A stretch of DNA of 32,245 nucleotides. Source: Flavobacteriia bacterium. GTDB taxonomy: Bacteria > Bacteroidota > Bacteroidia > Flavobacteriales > Flavobacteriaceae. The position numbers and the translations under genes were made by a program. Below are positions 9,246 to 16,885 of this stretch, in pieces. The notes under the pieces are model-generated. The model did no database searches and had not been told where the DNA came from. It saw only the letters and a program-made list of their open reading frames with translations. Positions within the stretch are counted from its first letter, which is position 1; every line of letters starts with the position of its first letter. The DNA lies in the NCBI GenBank assembly GCA_030617765.1, contig JAUWUU010000008.1, positions 1 to 32,245 on the forward strand, written 5' to 3'.

Positions 9246-9509
9246 ATGGCAAAGAAAAAAACTACAAAACAAGAAGGCGAATTCTTATTCGGTAAAAAAA
9301 ATTACATCATAATGATCATCGGTGTAGTTATTCTTTTAATTGGATTTGCCCTAATGAATGGCGGTGGTAGTGATGACCCAGCAGTTTTTAATGAAGATAT
9401 CTACAATTTTCAAAGAATAAGATTGGCACCAACATTAGTGCTTATAGGATTGGCAGTAGAAATTTATGCTATTTTTGCAAATCCAAAAGGAAAACAAATT
9501 AAAGAATAA
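9246..9509 (+). CDS. DUF3098 family membrane protein
   Basis: An 87-residue protein with a lysine-rich N-terminus, FLFGKKNYIIM before the first helix (about residues 19-38), a GGGSDDP...IYNFQRIRLAP loop, and a second helix (about 59-77). This is the pattern of DUF3098, a Bacteroidota family consistently placed between ftsX and uppP. Function unknown; the position suggests a link to the cell envelope or division, which is inference. It lies 10 bases after ftsX. Confidence 0.9.
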   Translation: MAKKKTTKQEGEFLFGKKNYIIMIIGVVILLIGFALMNGGGSDDPAVFNEDIYNFQRIRLAPTLVLIGLAVEIYAIFANPKGKQIKE

Positions 9510-9544
9510 TTTTAAATTCAGCAATACTTTTCAATATAGATCTT

Positions 9545-10339
9545 ATGAGTTTAATAGAAGCAATTATTCTTGGAATAGTTCAGGGTTTAACCGAATTTTT
9601 ACCAGTTTCATCAAGTGGACATTTAGAACTGGGAAAAGCACTTTTTGGTGAAAAATTAGTAGCTCAAGATAGCCTTACTTTTACAGTTGTCTTGCATTTT
9701 GCAACAGCCCTTAGTACTATGGTTGTTTTTAGAAAAGAAGTTTTTACGATTATTAAAGGTTTATTTCAGTTTCAATGGAATGAAGAATTCGAATTTTCAA
9801 TAAAAATTATCATTTCAATGATTCCTGCTGTAATAATCGGTGTATTTTTTGAAGAAGAATTAGAACAGCTGTTTGGAGGTAAAATTTTATTTGTTGGCAT
9901 AATGTTACTGATTACAGCATTACTTTTATTACTTGCAGATAAGGCTAAAAACACCGATAAAAATGTTACCTATAAAAAATCATTTATTATAGGAATTGCT
10001 CAGGCAATTGCTATGTTACCCGGAATATCGCGATCAGGAGCAACTATTTCTACTTCTGTTTTATTGGGAATTGATAGAACTAAAGCAGCTAGGTTTTCAT
10101 TTTTAATGGTCGTTCCTCTAATTTTTGGTAAAGTTGCCAAAGATCTAATGAGTGGTGAGATTAGTTTCCAAAATGAACAATTTGGTGTAATGAGTGCAGG
10201 ATTTATTGCTGCATTTATTTCAGGAATTTTTGCCTGTAATTGGATGATCTCACTGGTAAAAAGAAGCAAACTTTCTTATTTTGCTATTTATTGTGCAATT
10301 GTTGGCTTAATTGCCATTACCTATGCTTTATTGAATTAA
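9545..10339 (+). CDS. uppP: Undecaprenyl-diphosphatase
   Basis: A 264-residue polytopic membrane protein that dephosphorylates undecaprenyl diphosphate so the lipid carrier can be reused for peptidoglycan and other envelope polymers; this activity also gives bacitracin tolerance. The two catalytic regions are present: the N-terminal GLTEFLPVSSSGHLEL (about residues 15-30) and PGISRSGATIS (about 160-170). Hydrophobic segments suggest about eight helices. The stop codon is immediately followed by the truB ATG. Confidence 0.97.
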   Translation: MSLIEAIILGIVQGLTEFLPVSSSGHLELGKALFGEKLVAQDSLTFTVVLHFATALSTMVVFRKEVFTIIKGLFQFQWNEEFEFSIKIIISMIPAVIIGVFFEEELEQLFGGKILFVGIMLLITALLLLLADKAKNTDKNVTYKKSFIIGIAQAIAMLPGISRSGATISTSVLLGIDRTKAARFSFLMVVPLIFGKVAKDLMSGEISFQNEQFGVMSAGFIAAFISGIFACNWMISLVKRSKLSYFAIYCAIVGLIAITYALLN

Positions 10340-11035
10340 ATGAGAGTTGAAGATTTTCAAAACGGACAAATCATCTTAATTGACAAACCTCTACAATGGA
10401 CATCTTTTCAAGTTGTAAAAAAATTACGATGGGGAATTCAAAAAAACTTCAATATAAAAAAAATTAAAGTTGGTCATGCAGGAACTCTAGATCCTTTGGC
10501 AACAGGGCTATTACTAATCTGTACCGGTAAATTTACCAAAAAAATAGATCAATTTCAGGCCGAAACCAAAGAATATATCGGAACGATAACGCTTGGCGCC
10601 ACAACACCTTCTTATGATCAGGAGACTGAAATAAATGAAACTTTTTCAATAGATCATATAACTACAAAAAAATTAAATTCAATAACTAAAACTTTTATTG
10701 GCGATATTGACCAATATCCACCAATATTTTCAGCAATTAAAAAAGATGGTGTTAGGTTATATGAATTAGCCAGAAAAGGTGAAACAACTAAGATCAACTC
10801 AAGAAGGATACATATTTATGATTTTAATATAACTAAGATCAACTTACCTACAGTAGATTTTAGAGTAGTCTGTAGTAAAGGAACTTATATTCGTTCATTG
10901 GCTTATGACTTTGGTAAAGCACTAGATTCCGGTGCATATTTATCTTCATTGCGAAGAACAAAAAGCGGAGATTTTGATGTAGAAAATGCCGTTTCTCCTG
11001 ATAAATATTTAGATGTATTAAGAACACTTTTGTAA
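10340..11035 (+). CDS. truB: tRNA pseudouridine(55) synthase
   Basis: A 231-residue cytosolic enzyme making pseudouridine 55 in the T-arm of tRNA. The catalytic aspartate is Asp51 in GHAGTLDPLATGLL, and the RNA-binding KGTYIRSLAYDFG segment is near residue 180. It lacks the C-terminal PUA extension of the E. coli enzyme, which is normal for short Bacteroidota TruB. The ATG directly abuts the uppP stop, so translation is probably coupled. It converges with the next gene with a gap of only two bases. Confidence 0.96.
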   Translation: MRVEDFQNGQIILIDKPLQWTSFQVVKKLRWGIQKNFNIKKIKVGHAGTLDPLATGLLLICTGKFTKKIDQFQAETKEYIGTITLGATTPSYDQETEINETFSIDHITTKKLNSITKTFIGDIDQYPPIFSAIKKDGVRLYELARKGETTKINSRRIHIYDFNITKINLPTVDFRVVCSKGTYIRSLAYDFGKALDSGAYLSSLRRTKSGDFDVENAVSPDKYLDVLRTLL

Positions 11036-11037
11036 TT

Positions 11038-11505
11038 TTAAAACAAATGTGATATCCAACTCTCAGTTGCAGGCACTTCCCAACAACATTCATACTCTGA
11101 TTTTGTATTGATAAAATTATTAAAAACTACAGTTTTTTTAGAAACCCCTCTGTTTTTGATAAGTTTCTTAAAATCGGGTATTTCTTTTACCTGCACATAT
11201 TCACCTTGCTTAAAAAATACTTTTACTTTATCTATTAAAGAAATTTTATATTCATTTTCAAGGGTCTGTAATAAATTAACCAGAGTGTTATTTTGACTGA
11301 TACTTAATGGAGTTCTATTTGAAATGATAATGATAATAAACTGTTGGTACTTAATCTCATAAAAGAAATCTAAATCAGAAATATCTTGTAAAAACAATTC
11401 AATTTTTTGATTTATTTCTACTAACTCTTTAGGGTAAAATTTCCTATTGCATGGAAAAATATAAAATTTTGAAGTATTATTCAATAAACTGAAATCAACT
11501 AACAT
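11038..11505 (-). CDS. Conserved Bacteroidota protein often labelled 'ABC transporter ATPase'
   Basis: A 155-residue protein recognised as a Bacteroidota-specific family with conserved FKQGEYVQVKEIPDFKKLIK, VSKKTVVFNN and the C-terminal WEVPATESW. Database entries often call it an ABC transporter ATPase, but the sequence has no Walker A motif, signature motif or Walker B, so that name is not supported. No signal peptide or membrane segment is seen. Function unknown. It follows the threonine dehydrogenase on the same strand with a 33-base gap. Confidence 0.8.
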   Translation of the reverse strand: MLVDFSLLNNTSKFYIFPCNRKFYPKELVEINQKIELFLQDISDLDFFYEIKYQQFIIIIISNRTPLSISQNNTLVNLLQTLENEYKISLIDKVKVFFKQGEYVQVKEIPDFKKLIKNRGVSKKTVVFNNFINTKSEYECCWEVPATESWISHLF

Positions 11506-11538
11506 AAAGTAATTTGTTTTTTAATCTAGAAAATATAA

Positions 11539-12480
11539 TTAAACAGCAAAATGCAATCCTTGCAACATTTCTCTTACCAATTCATCTAAGTCAACTTTGT
11601 GCTCCCAATTCCAGTCTTTTCTTGCTTGTTTATCATCAATAGTCTGAGGCCAGCTCTCTGCAATTCCTTGACGATCATCTGTCTTGTAATTTATTGTGAA
11701 ATCAGGAATATGTTTTTTAATAGCTTCAGAAATTTCTTTTGGAGAAAAACTTACAGCTGCTAAATTATAAGAGGTATATCTTTCAAATTTTTCATGCTGC
11801 ATGATTTTTATAGTGGCATTTATTGCATCATCCATATACATCATAGGTAAAACTGTGTTTTCACTTAAAAAACTTGTATATGATTTATGTGCTTTTGCCC
11901 CATGAAAAATTTCAACAGCATAATCTGTAGTTCCTCCACCTGGATTTGTTTTATAGCTAATAATTCCCGGATAGCGCACACTACGAACATCAACACCAAA
12001 CTTATCATGATAATAAGCACACCAACTTTCACCGGCCAATTTACTGATACCGTACACAGTTGAAGGGTTCATTACAGTTAATTGTGGAGTATCTTGTTTT
12101 GGTGACGAAGGTCCAAAAACAGCTATTGAACTGGGCCAAAATACTTTATCAATAACCTTTTCTCTTGCAAGATCTAGCACATTAAACAGTGAATTCATAT
12201 TTAATTCCCATGCATTCTTTGGTTTCTTTTCGGCTATAGCCGATAACATTGCTGCCATCAAATAAACTTGGGTTATTTTATGTTTTTGGATTACTTTTAA
12301 AATATCATCTTTGTTTGTCACATCCAATATTTCAAAGGGTCCTGACTCCATTACTTCATAATTTCCGTTCCTAATATCTGAAGCGACTACTTTTTGATTA
12401 CCATAGATTTGACGTAATTTTAAAGTAAGTTCGGTACCTATCTGGCCGCTAGCACCAATAACGAGAATATTATTGTTCAT
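11539..12480 (-). CDS. L-threonine 3-dehydrogenase, SDR/epimerase type
   Basis: A 313-residue NAD-binding protein of the extended short-chain dehydrogenase family. The Rossmann motif is GASGQIG (residues 9-15), and the catalytic Tyr143 and Lys147 lie in YGISK, with SS at 117-118. The segments VMNPSTVYGISKLAGE, RYPGIISY and GGGTTDYAVEIFH match the UDP-galactose-epimerase-like threonine dehydrogenases known from Flavobacterium and related bacteria, which oxidise L-threonine to 2-amino-3-ketobutyrate. This is not the zinc-dependent Tdh of E. coli. No 2-amino-3-ketobutyrate CoA ligase gene (kbl) is next to it. It has a TAnnTTTG element 19 bases upstream. Confidence 0.88.
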   Translation of the reverse strand: MNNNILVIGASGQIGTELTLKLRQIYGNQKVVASDIRNGNYEVMESGPFEILDVTNKDDILKVIQKHKITQVYLMAAMLSAIAEKKPKNAWELNMNSLFNVLDLAREKVIDKVFWPSSIAVFGPSSPKQDTPQLTVMNPSTVYGISKLAGESWCAYYHDKFGVDVRSVRYPGIISYKTNPGGGTTDYAVEIFHGAKAHKSYTSFLSENTVLPMMYMDDAINATIKIMQHEKFERYTSYNLAAVSFSPKEISEAIKKHIPDFTINYKTDDRQGIAESWPQTIDDKQARKDWNWEHKVDLDELVREMLQGLHFAV

Positions 12481-12499
12481 TGTTTGTTAATTTGATATA

Positions 12500-12507
12500 C
12501 AAATATA
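12500..12507 (-). promoter_or_regulatory. Flavobacterial -7 element TATATTTG for threonine dehydrogenase
   Basis: Perfect TAnnTTTG match 19 bases before the ATG at 12480, in the divergent gap with the lipoprotein gene. Confidence 0.55.
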
Positions 12508-12566
12508 ATGATTTTAGCTAGTAAAAATAAGTTTTGCACATTACAAAATTGATACAAAATTTTCTT

Positions 12567-12574
12567 TATTTTTG
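12567..12574 (+). promoter_or_regulatory. Flavobacterial -7 element TATTTTTG for the lipoprotein gene
   Basis: Perfect TAnnTTTG match 22 bases before the ATG at 12597. A TTG sits 15 bases upstream (12549-12551), slightly closer than the usual -33 spacing. Confidence 0.5.
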
Positions 12575-12596
12575 GCTTTTCATATATAATTAACTT

Positions 12597-13232
12597 ATGT
12601 TGAGTAAATCTCTTTTTATATTATTAATTCTGTCCATTTTTTATTCTTGCAACAATAAAATTTTAAAAGAAGAAACAACAATCCTTCAAGAAAAAAAGGC
12701 AGACAGCCTTAAAAAATATGTTTTACAGATCAGTGTTAAATTAACTCCAAAATCTAGAGTTTTTATACAAGATTGGAAAGAATATCAAAGACTTAGCAGT
12801 TTTTTAGAAGATAATAAAATCTACACTCCTGAAGAATCTTTGTTAAATGCTGAAGAATTAGCAAAACTAACACAAGAATTAAAAGATTCTATTCGTATTG
12901 AAGAACTACAAACCCCGTCGGTAAAGATCAGATTAAATGTTATTCATAATGAAGCTTTGCGTATAGAAGACATGTCAAAAATTTCAATAATTACAAGAGA
13001 TGAGATCAATACAGAATACGGTAAGATCTATGAAGCATTTTCAGCGCTAAACTCCAAGATAAACAATAATTTAAATCAAAAAGAGTTAAATGAAGAGCTG
13101 GAAGATTTTATTAATGAAATTACTACTATAGATTCTTTAAATTTAGATACTATTCTTGATAAAAAACCAATTAAATTTCAAAATAAAAAATTAAACGACT
13201 CTAAAATATTGAAAAAGCTCAAAATTAAATAG
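12597..13232 (+). CDS. Predicted lipoprotein, helical, unknown function
   Basis: A 211-residue protein with a hydrophobic N-terminus and a lipobox-like IFYSC (Cys18), so probably a lipoprotein. The mature part is strongly charged, Lys/Glu/Asn-rich and predicted helical, with coiled-coil-like stretches around residues 90-110 and 140-175, and ends in a basic tail. I do not recognise the family. It lies 52 bases upstream of the T9SS-exported propeller gene on the same strand, but that gene has its own -7 element, so a functional link is only suggested. Confidence 0.7.
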   Translation: MLSKSLFILLILSIFYSCNNKILKEETTILQEKKADSLKKYVLQISVKLTPKSRVFIQDWKEYQRLSSFLEDNKIYTPEESLLNAEELAKLTQELKDSIRIEELQTPSVKIRLNVIHNEALRIEDMSKISIITRDEINTEYGKIYEAFSALNSKINNNLNQKELNEELEDFINEITTIDSLNLDTILDKKPIKFQNKKLNDSKILKKLKIK

Positions 13233-13244
13233 TTATATTTTTCA

Positions 13245-13252
13245 TATCTTTG
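13245..13252 (+). promoter_or_regulatory. Flavobacterial -7 element TATCTTTG for the T9SS protein
   Basis: Perfect TAnnTTTG match 32 bases before the ATG at 13285. It lies inside a small inverted repeat (7-bp arms 13244-13250 and 13254-13260). Confidence 0.45.
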
Positions 13253-13284
13253 AAAGATATAAAAACTGCTATTTAATCCCTATT

Positions 13285-16200
13285 ATGAAAAGAATATTCA
13301 CTAGCATATTTATGATTTTTTTTCTGACCTTAAGTGTTAAGGCTCAGTTTAATGAAAATGCTCCCTGGATACAAAATCAACAAACCTCAACAACAGTCTC
13401 AAAAAATTCATTACAAAATCTTAGCAAGAGTTTTAACGAATATTTTAAAGATCGAGATTGGGAAGCTAAAGGTAGTGGTTATAAACCTTTTAAACGATGG
13501 GAAGATCATTGGAAATATTACACGCTAAAAGATGGTAGCATCGCGCCTCCTTCAATGCTTTGGCAATCATGGGAACACAAAAATGAGATTGCTAATAAAT
13601 CAGATAATATAAGTAACTGGCAATCACTAGGTCCTTATACTACAAATGTTAAAACCGGACAAGGAAGAATTAATAGTTTTATTATTGACCCAAATAACCC
13701 CAATACTTTTTATGTAGGTGCTCCTTCAGGAGGTATATGGAAATCAACAGATGCCGGAACTAACTGGAAACCATTATCCGATAATATTCCTCAGATTGGC
13801 GTTTCTGGTATTGCAATCGACCCTAATAATTCAAATGTAGTATATATTGTTACCGGTGACGATGACGCTCGTGACACCTACAGTGTTGGTGTAATGAAAT
13901 CAACCAATGGTGGAAACAACTGGAATAAAACAGGATTGACTTTCAACGATGTTAATGCATCAGCTAATGAGATTTTTATTAATCCTAACAATTCAAATAT
14001 GCTTTGGGTTGCAACAAACCAAGGCTTTTACAAATCAGAAGATGCAGGAGCCAACTGGCAAAGAAAATTAAGTGGTAATATTAGAGATATTAAATTAAAA
14101 CCCGGAAATTCTAATACTATTTATGCTGTAACTTCATCAACTTTTTGGAAATCAATCGATGCTGGTGATACTTTTGTACAAATTACAAATAACTTACCAG
14201 ATCCAGTAGCTGACACATCCTCACGAATGACTATTGGCATAAGTGCAGCAAATCCTGAAATAGTTTATGTTTTAAGCGCTAAAGATGACAATTCATTTCA
14301 AGGTCTATACAAATCAACCAATAGTGGAGATACTTTTACAAAAACCCTTGAGACCGATGATATCTTTGTAAGCAAACAAGCATGGTATGACATGTCTTTG
14401 ACTGTTTCACCTAATGATGAAAATTTAATTTTTGTAGGAGTTCTGGATATCTGGAAATCATCTGATGGAGGTGATAATTTTACACAAATAAATCATTGGT
14501 GGAATCCTTCCGAGCCCGCTTATACACATGCCGATATTCACTTTTTAAGGTACTTCAATAATAAATTATATGCAGGTACTGATGGTGGGATCTACGAATC
14601 TTCTAATAACGGAATTTCTTTTACAGATCTAACTGAAACACTAAATATTAGTCAGTATTATAAAATATCTACTGCAAAACATTCCGTAACTAATATTGTT
14701 GGTGGCTTACAGGATAATGGTGGTTTTGCCTTTAGCAACAACATATGGCATAGATATCATGGTGGTGATGGTATGGATTGTGCTGTTGACCCAAATAATC
14801 AAGATGTTTACTATGGCTTTACACAATTTGGCAGCAGCTTAAATATGACTCATAATGGTGGTGAAACTGAGGGTGTAATTATCGCCACAGCTCCAGCTGA
14901 TGAAGTTGACGGATCTAGTGATAGGGGTGGTAACTGGGTTACACCACTGGTGATAAATAAAGATGGCGTAATCTATGCAGGGTACGAAAAACTATACAAA
15001 TTAATTAATAATGACTGGGAAGCTGTATCAGACAATATTTTTGGGGGCAACTTAAATAATATAGATATTTCTCCAAATAATAGTGATCTTATTTATGTAT
15101 CTAAAAGTAAATATTTATATAAAAGTATAGATGGAGGCTTAACTTTTACCCAGTCAACTTATGTATTTCCTTACACAATCAGCTCAATAGATATTAATAG
15201 TAATAATAGTGATATTGTATATATATCTGTAGGTGGATTTTTTAATAATGGTGTTTATAAATCAACCGATGGTGGAACTAATTTCGAAAGTATCTCATTA
15301 AATCTGCCAAACGAGCCAAAATTAGTTATCAAACACCAAAACCTGAGTTTACAAAATGATCTGTATTTAGGTACAAGTTTGGGTGTTTACCATATCAATG
15401 ATAAAATGACAGATTGGGAAGTCTATTCTACCGATTTACCAAATGTGCCAATAAAAGATATCGAAATAAATACAGAAGAAAAAATAATAACTGCAGGCAC
15501 ATATGGCAGGGGTGTATGGCAATCACCTATTGAAGTTATAACGGCAAATAATGACATCAGCTTAGTTGATATTCTTAGCAATAATAGTGTACAATGCAGT
15601 GGAATCACACCAAAAATTCTAGTTAAAAATAACGGCTTAAACATTATTAATACAGTTACTATTAATTACAGTATTGACAATGAAGATTTCAATTTTCAAT
15701 ATAACGAAAGTATCCCTTCAGGGCAAAATAAAGAGATCAGTTTGCATTCAAATAATTCATTGGAATTTGGCATCCATAATCTAAATATCAATATTAGCAT
15801 AGATAATGATGCTTTCGCTGAAAATAATTCCGCTTCAGTAAATTTTACAGTTAACAACTCATCTACTGGTCAATATGTCAATACTTTTGGCGATGTTAAT
15901 GACGATGAATGGTTGATTCAAACCATTGGGAAAGATATTGACCTATGGCAAAAAGGCAAACCAACGACTACAAAATTTAACAATATTATTGAAAGCGGTT
16001 ATGTAACAAGCCTGACCGAAAATTACACCGATGAAACCGTAAGTTATCTAATCTCGCCATGTTATAATTTAACGCAATTAGAAAATCCTGTTTTGAAATT
16101 TGATATGGTGTTTGATATTGAAAAAGACTGGGATGTTTTGTACTTGGAATATACTGTTGACAACGGTAAAACATGGAAAATCTTAGGCTCTGCTAGTGAT

Positions 16201-16677
16201 CCAAACTGGTATAACAGTAGTTTTATTGATCCTCAAAGACCTATTACTGTTGGAAAACAATGGACAGGTACTGATATAACTTTAAAAGAATACAGTTATG
16301 ATCTGGCAGCACTTCAAAATGAATCAAATATAATTTTTAGATTTGTATTTGCTACTGATCAGGCTGCTAATCAAGAAGGTGCCGTAATTGATAATTTTAC
16401 TATTGATGCTACAGCAATTTTAGCGGTAAATGATTTTGAAAAAACTGCTTTTAATGTTTATCCAAACCCTTCCTATGGTACTTTTATTATTCAACGTAAA
16501 GGCAATGAAGAAATGCAAATTTCAATTTATGATATCACGGGTAAATTGATCTACAAAAGAAATGATATCATTGAAAACTCTTTCGAATTAAAATTAAATC
16601 AAGTTGATAAAGGAATATATTTTTTAAAGATCCGCGTAGGAAATAGCCAGGCTACTAAAAGAATAATTTTAAAATAA
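13285..16677 (+). CDS. T9SS-exported VPS10/BNR-type beta-propeller protein
   Basis: An 1130-residue secreted protein. It has an N-terminal signal peptide (cleavage near VKAQ, residue 20), then about 700 residues of sortilin/BNR-like repeats with at least nine Asp-box-like turns of the form KSTDAGTNW, KSEDAGANW, KSSDGGDNF or KSTDGGTNF. Next comes a CARDB-like immunoglobulin-type region (about 750-870), then a jelly-roll-like region with LKFDMVFDIE and VLYLEYTVDNGKTW (about 940-1010). The C-terminus from FNVYPNPSYGTF onward (about residues 1056-1130) is a type A T9SS sorting domain with ISIYDITGKLIY and GIYFLKI, ending in a basic RIILK. Such proteins are carried across the outer membrane and usually anchored or released. 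There is no catalytic motif I can name, so binding or adhesion is as likely as hydrolysis. Confidence 0.9.
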   Translation: MKRIFTSIFMIFFLTLSVKAQFNENAPWIQNQQTSTTVSKNSLQNLSKSFNEYFKDRDWEAKGSGYKPFKRWEDHWKYYTLKDGSIAPPSMLWQSWEHKNEIANKSDNISNWQSLGPYTTNVKTGQGRINSFIIDPNNPNTFYVGAPSGGIWKSTDAGTNWKPLSDNIPQIGVSGIAIDPNNSNVVYIVTGDDDARDTYSVGVMKSTNGGNNWNKTGLTFNDVNASANEIFINPNNSNMLWVATNQGFYKSEDAGANWQRKLSGNIRDIKLKPGNSNTIYAVTSSTFWKSIDAGDTFVQITNNLPDPVADTSSRMTIGISAANPEIVYVLSAKDDNSFQGLYKSTNSGDTFTKTLETDDIFVSKQAWYDMSLTVSPNDENLIFVGVLDIWKSSDGGDNFTQINHWWNPSEPAYTHADIHFLRYFNNKLYAGTDGGIYESSNNGISFTDLTETLNISQYYKISTAKHSVTNIVGGLQDNGGFAFSNNIWHRYHGGDGMDCAVDPNNQDVYYGFTQFGSSLNMTHNGGETEGVIIATAPADEVDGSSDRGGNWVTPLVINKDGVIYAGYEKLYKLINNDWEAVSDNIFGGNLNNIDISPNNSDLIYVSKSKYLYKSIDGGLTFTQSTYVFPYTISSIDINSNNSDIVYISVGGFFNNGVYKSTDGGTNFESISLNLPNEPKLVIKHQNLSLQNDLYLGTSLGVYHINDKMTDWEVYSTDLPNVPIKDIEINTEEKIITAGTYGRGVWQSPIEVITANNDISLVDILSNNSVQCSGITPKILVKNNGLNIINTVTINYSIDNEDFNFQYNESIPSGQNKEISLHSNNSLEFGIHNLNINISIDNDAFAENNSASVNFTVNNSSTGQYVNTFGDVNDDEWLIQTIGKDIDLWQKGKPTTTKFNNIIESGYVTSLTENYTDETVSYLISPCYNLTQLENPVLKFDMVFDIEKDWDVLYLEYTVDNGKTWKILGSASDPNWYNSSFIDPQRPITVGKQWTGTDITLKEYSYDLAALQNESNIIFRFVFATDQAANQEGAVIDNFTIDATAILAVNDFEKTAFNVYPNPSYGTFIIQRKGNEEMQISIYDITGKLIYKRNDIIENSFELKLNQVDKGIYFLKIRVGNSQATKRIILK

Positions 16678-16823
16678 TATTCTAAATTAAGACTTCTTTT
16701 TTTTATCTTCAAACAGATTTTTTACATAACGCAAACTCGTACTCGTCTAGAAACTCAAACAATTTCAATAGAAAAATATATTTCAAACTGACTTATTTTA
16801 AATCAAAAAATTAGGATCTAAAA

Positions 16824-16851
16824 AATCCGAAATAAATAACTATTCCGGATT
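16824..16851 (-). terminator. Terminator at the end of the dcw cluster
   Basis: An 11-bp stem with one mismatch (arms 16824-16834 and 16841-16851, six-base loop). Read on the minus strand it is followed by a run of T, the expected order for an intrinsic terminator 35 bases after the ftsZ stop codon. Confidence 0.6.
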
Positions 16852-16885
16852 CTCCCACTAACTAAAAAAACTAAAATTAATTTAT

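Noticed and set aside
11038-11505. Calling this gene an ABC transporter ATPase
   Set aside because: No nucleotide-binding motif is present.
13244-13260. Terminator between the lipoprotein and the T9SS gene
   Set aside because: The stem is only 7 bp, AT-rich and not followed by a T run; it overlaps the -7 motif instead.
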